NCBI RefSeq assembly: GCF_900100955.1
Contig: NZ_FNCC01000004.1
Location: 124,001-188,000 of the forward strand
DNA: 64,000 nucleotides
From: Lentzea fradiae
Lineage (GTDB): Bacteria; Actinomycetota; Actinomycetes; Mycobacteriales; Pseudonocardiaceae
Direction: 5' to 3'
Below, piece after piece: positions 61,785 to 64,000 of the stretch (position 1 is the first letter of the stretch; each line of letters starts with the position of its first letter). Made by a program: the position numbers and the translations under genes. Below the pieces are notes generated by a model. The model was not told the DNA's origin. It saw only the letters and a program-made list of their open reading frames with translations, and searched no databases.

Positions 61785-62613
61785 TGAGGTCCTCCCGCGG
61801 TCGCTTGGCGAGGTCCGCCACCGTATGCCGCGATTGTTCCTCACTGAGGGCGAGGGCATCCAGGCGCGTGAAAATCGATTTGCAGCGCTGAACACCTACC
61901 TGGTCCTGTACGAACACCTTCGCGAGGTCGGAGTGTGTGTATGCGACGTTGTCGCGCTTCTCGAACTCCCACAGAACGTAGTTGGCGAGCAGGACTCCAG
62001 CTGGACCGCTCGCCGCTGGTACGACCCGGAGGGAATGTGTCCGGAAGAGCAGTCTCTTGAACTGGGCTTCCATCACCTCGGCTCCGCCGACTTGCAACCG
62101 CAGCGCGTTCTCGTGGACGAAGAAGGTGCAGTCAGGACGATCGTGCCGACGCATGATCGCCTGCCGTTCCATCCGGAAGCGCACGGCGGCGTCGATCAGC
62201 TCCGGTGCGAGAACTGCGCGTGCTTCGTACAGCGCCCTCGCGTAGTCCTCGGTTTGCACCAATCCGGGGATGTACGTCAGGTTGTAACTGGTGATCGTGT
62301 CGGCAACGGACTCGGCCATCGCCATCGTGCGCAGGTTGTCCGGTACCTGGACGAAGTAGTGGTCGAACGCGGAGCGGTACCTGTCGAGGAAGTCCTCGAT
62401 GAACGCCTGGCTGCGTCCGCACCTCCCCAGGTACTGGACCAGGTCGATCTCGGTGGCCCGCACCTTCCCGTTCTCGATGTTCGACACCTTCCCGGGGTCC
62501 CAGCCGAGCATCCGGGCGATCTTGCGCCCGCGGAAGGTCGTGAAGCGCTCCCGCACCTGCCGCAGCTCGTCGCCCAGGTCGCGGCTGTAGGGAGTCGACG
62601 GATCGCCGTTCAT
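61759..62613 (-). CDS. Scr1/DUF5753 helix-turn-helix regulator
   Basis: 284 residues. N-terminal XRE helix-turn-helix (LGDELRQVRERFTTFRGRKIARMLGWDPGKVSNIENGKV region), then the DUF5753 domain (YNLTYIPGLVQTEDYARAL, MERQAIMRRHDRPDCTFFVHENALR, NYVLWEFEKRDNVAYTH). Pairs with DUF397 protein downstream. ATG 62613 lies 8 nt after TACCGT. Confidence 0.92.
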   Translation of the reverse strand: MNGDPSTPYSRDLGDELRQVRERFTTFRGRKIARMLGWDPGKVSNIENGKVRATEIDLVQYLGRCGRSQAFIEDFLDRYRSAFDHYFVQVPDNLRTMAMAESVADTITSYNLTYIPGLVQTEDYARALYEARAVLAPELIDAAVRFRMERQAIMRRHDRPDCTFFVHENALRLQVGGAEVMEAQFKRLLFRTHSLRVVPAASGPAGVLLANYVLWEFEKRDNVAYTHSDLAKVFVQDQVGVQRCKSIFTRLDALALSEEQSRHTVADLAKRPREDLNGRRLHLA

Positions 62614-62668
62614 GGGATTCGACGGTAGGTGTTGGAGGAGCTTCAACATCCCGCTCGAACGGGTGGAA

Positions 62669-63490
62669 TCAGCGGGTGGCGGTCACCGAGTAGACCGGTA
62701 GTGCCTTGTTGTCCGACGTGAGCGTGTCCAGGACGTCGACGTGGCTCTGGATGAGGTCGCGCAACGGGGCCGGGACGGTGTGGAGGCGTTCTTCGACCAC
62801 GTAGTGGCAGGCGTCGATCTCCCACGCCGCGTCGTGCATGTCCGTGGTGTCGATGGTGCGCGGGGCGGACGCGTGCCAGCCGGTCTCGTCCAGGACGGCG
62901 AGCAGGCGTTGGGAGGAGAACGGGGTGCGGACGTTCCCGTCGCCGCGTTCGCCGGTTGCCTCGATCATGCCCTGGATCTGGACGGCGAGGAGGTGCGCGA
63001 GCTGGTCGTGGGACGTGGGGCGCAGGTCCCACTCGGCGAAGCACAGCCGGTGTGCCCAGGGGCGGACTCGCGCCAGCGTGGTGCGGAGTTGGTCGAGTGA
63101 GGCGAAGTACCACGAGCACTGCGACAGCACGACGTGGTCGAACGCGTCGTCCGGGAACGTCTCGGTGAGCACGTCGAAGCCGAAGCGCATGTCGATGCGT
63201 TCGCCGAACGGGGTGGCGCGCAGGAACTCGGCGGAGTCGGCGAGGGTGACCGGGGCGCCGTAGGAGGGGTCGGCGATGTCCACGCCGGTGACGTGGCCGT
63301 GTTCGCCGACGGCGGCGGCCAGCACCGCGGTCATGTCGCCTTGGCCGCAACCGATCTCCAGCACGCGGTCGCCCGGCTGGACGTCCCAGGTCTCGACGAG
63401 CCCGGCGCGGAAGCGGGTCTGCACGAGTTGGACGTCCGGGTGTGTGACACCGGTGGCCATGGCGCGCGCGACTGCGGCTACGTCGATCAT
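62669..63490 (-). CDS. SAM-dependent methyltransferase (class I)
   Basis: 273 residues. SAM motif DRVLEIGCGQGDMTAVLAA, then GHVTGVDIADP, FDHVVLSQCSWYFAS. No co-substrate identified. Ends with HYVVEERLHTVPAPLRDLI region and the tail SVTATR. ATG 63490 lies 6 nt after TACTGT (leaderless). Divergent from the partial gene at 63554. Confidence 0.9.
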   Translation of the reverse strand: MIDVAAVARAMATGVTHPDVQLVQTRFRAGLVETWDVQPGDRVLEIGCGQGDMTAVLAAAVGEHGHVTGVDIADPSYGAPVTLADSAEFLRATPFGERIDMRFGFDVLTETFPDDAFDHVVLSQCSWYFASLDQLRTTLARVRPWAHRLCFAEWDLRPTSHDQLAHLLAVQIQGMIEATGERGDGNVRTPFSSQRLLAVLDETGWHASAPRTIDTTDMHDAAWEIDACHYVVEERLHTVPAPLRDLIQSHVDVLDTLTSDNKALPVYSVTATR

Positions 63491-63553
63491 GTCCTCACAG
63501 TAGTGAGCCTGGCCAGGGGAAATCACGGTTGACGTGGCGGTTTTACTGGCACA

Positions 63554-64000
63554 GTGCGGACGACCATCATCAAGAAGACCTTGCGTGTGCCCACTTCGGA
63601 CGGTGCGCCGGGTGACGGGGCGGTGGTCGCTCGTCAGTTGGACGCCGCTCTGCTCAGCTCGGGGTTCAAGGCGTCGCGGGAGCTGTTGGAGCACGTCGGT
63701 GGCCTCGCGGACGCCGAGGGGCTGGCGGCCGAGGTCGTCAGGGCCGTCAAAGCCCTGGTCGGGGCTCGGGCGCAGCACAACCCCTACTTCAAGGACTTTC
63801 CGCACAACGTGCCGGACACGTTGGAGTTTTGGCGTGAGTGTCTGCGGGACGCGGTCGAGCAGGGTGTGGAGCCGACGCTCAACTTGCTCGCCTTGCCGAA
63901 GTACGGCCGTGTGCAGCACACGTACGAGGAGATGCTGCGCGCGCACGAAGAGCTGATTCCGTCCCTCAAGGACCGCATCACGGTCGTGCACCTCGGTGGC
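63554..64000 (+). CDS. partial gene of unknown family running off the window
   Basis: The reading frame from GTG 63554 is open to the last base (149 residues). It contains the conserved-looking HNPYFKDFPHNVPDTLEFW and LPKYGRVQHTYEEMLRAH. No domain recognised. No Shine-Dalgarno sequence or clear -10 fixed the start. Confidence 0.65.
   Translation, partial: MRTTIIKKTLRVPTSDGAPGDGAVVARQLDAALLSSGFKASRELLEHVGGLADAEGLAAEVVRAVKALVGARAQHNPYFKDFPHNVPDTLEFWRECLRDAVEQGVEPTLNLLALPKYGRVQHTYEEMLRAHEELIPSLKDRITVVHLGG

Overview
The window looks like a chromosomal segment from a high-GC, mycolate-related or Pseudonocardiales-type actinobacterium (Saccharothrix/Lentzea/Actinosynnema-like). The evidence is a very high GC content, frequent GTG starts, WhiB2, coenzyme F420 genes (fbiA, fbiB), dTDP-rhamnose and arabinogalactan-linker genes (rmlB, rmlD, wbbL, two LCP ligases), a Scr1-type regulator with a DUF397 partner, and a TNT-type NADase toxin. 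From memory, the gene order purK-purE-acyl-CoA dehydrogenase, TIGR03089-LCP-rmlD, wbbL-mannose-1-P guanylyltransferase, fbiB-fbiA, whiB2, zincin, DUF3499, manB, SIS-like protein, manA, amino-acid permease, sahH follows the Mycobacterium tuberculosis Rv3277-Rv3248c block. Much of the window is therefore an ancient cell-envelope and mannose-metabolism neighbourhood with lineage-specific insertions.

Layout: 0-1.45 kb holds the 3' end of a polymorphic TNT toxin and its small putative immunity gene. 1.4-8.6 kb holds hisN, a two-component system, two GtrA proteins, and a giant ECF sigma factor fused to its own anti-sigma and surface domains. 8.6-10.9 kb is a YtrA-type GntR/ABC exporter operon. 11-13.9 kb is purKE and an acyl-CoA dehydrogenase. 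14-17.2 kb is an all-minus accessory island (TIR-domain effector, macro-domain protein, Cys-rich protein, GntR regulator). 17.2-20.5 kb holds small secreted, SRPBCC/ArsR, META lipoprotein and DoxX genes. 20.5-36.1 kb is a cell-wall glycan region: LCP ligases, rmlB/rmlD, an inserted ~8 kb glycosyltransferase cluster, wbbL and the GDP-mannose pyrophosphorylase gene. 36.1-41.2 kb holds a DNA glycosylase, NUDIX, F420 genes, an S2P-like protease and whiB2. 41.3-50.4 kb holds a giant GT2 membrane protein and the mannose genes. 50.5-64 kb is a mixed region: permease/MarR, P-loop kinase, orphan MutL, HTH/DUF2975, TetR, GNAT, an unusual membrane hydrolase, sahH, an Imm1 protein, DUF397/Scr1, a methyltransferase and a partial unknown gene.

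The genes that work together best are those of glycan assembly. manA and manB feed the guanylyltransferase with mannose phosphates. rmlB and rmlD make dTDP-rhamnose for WbbL. The LCP proteins would attach finished glycan to peptidoglycan, and the GT cluster probably builds a species-specific surface polysaccharide.

Two sequence-level patterns recur. First, about seventeen genes begin 5-9 nt after a TAnnnT -10 hexamer with no Shine-Dalgarno site, as expected for leaderless transcripts. Second, a palindrome family with core AACGTAGGGCCCCCGCGTT (and variants) occupies three convergent intergenic gaps as pairs. I saw no rRNA, tRNA, CRISPR array, insertion sequence or replication origin.
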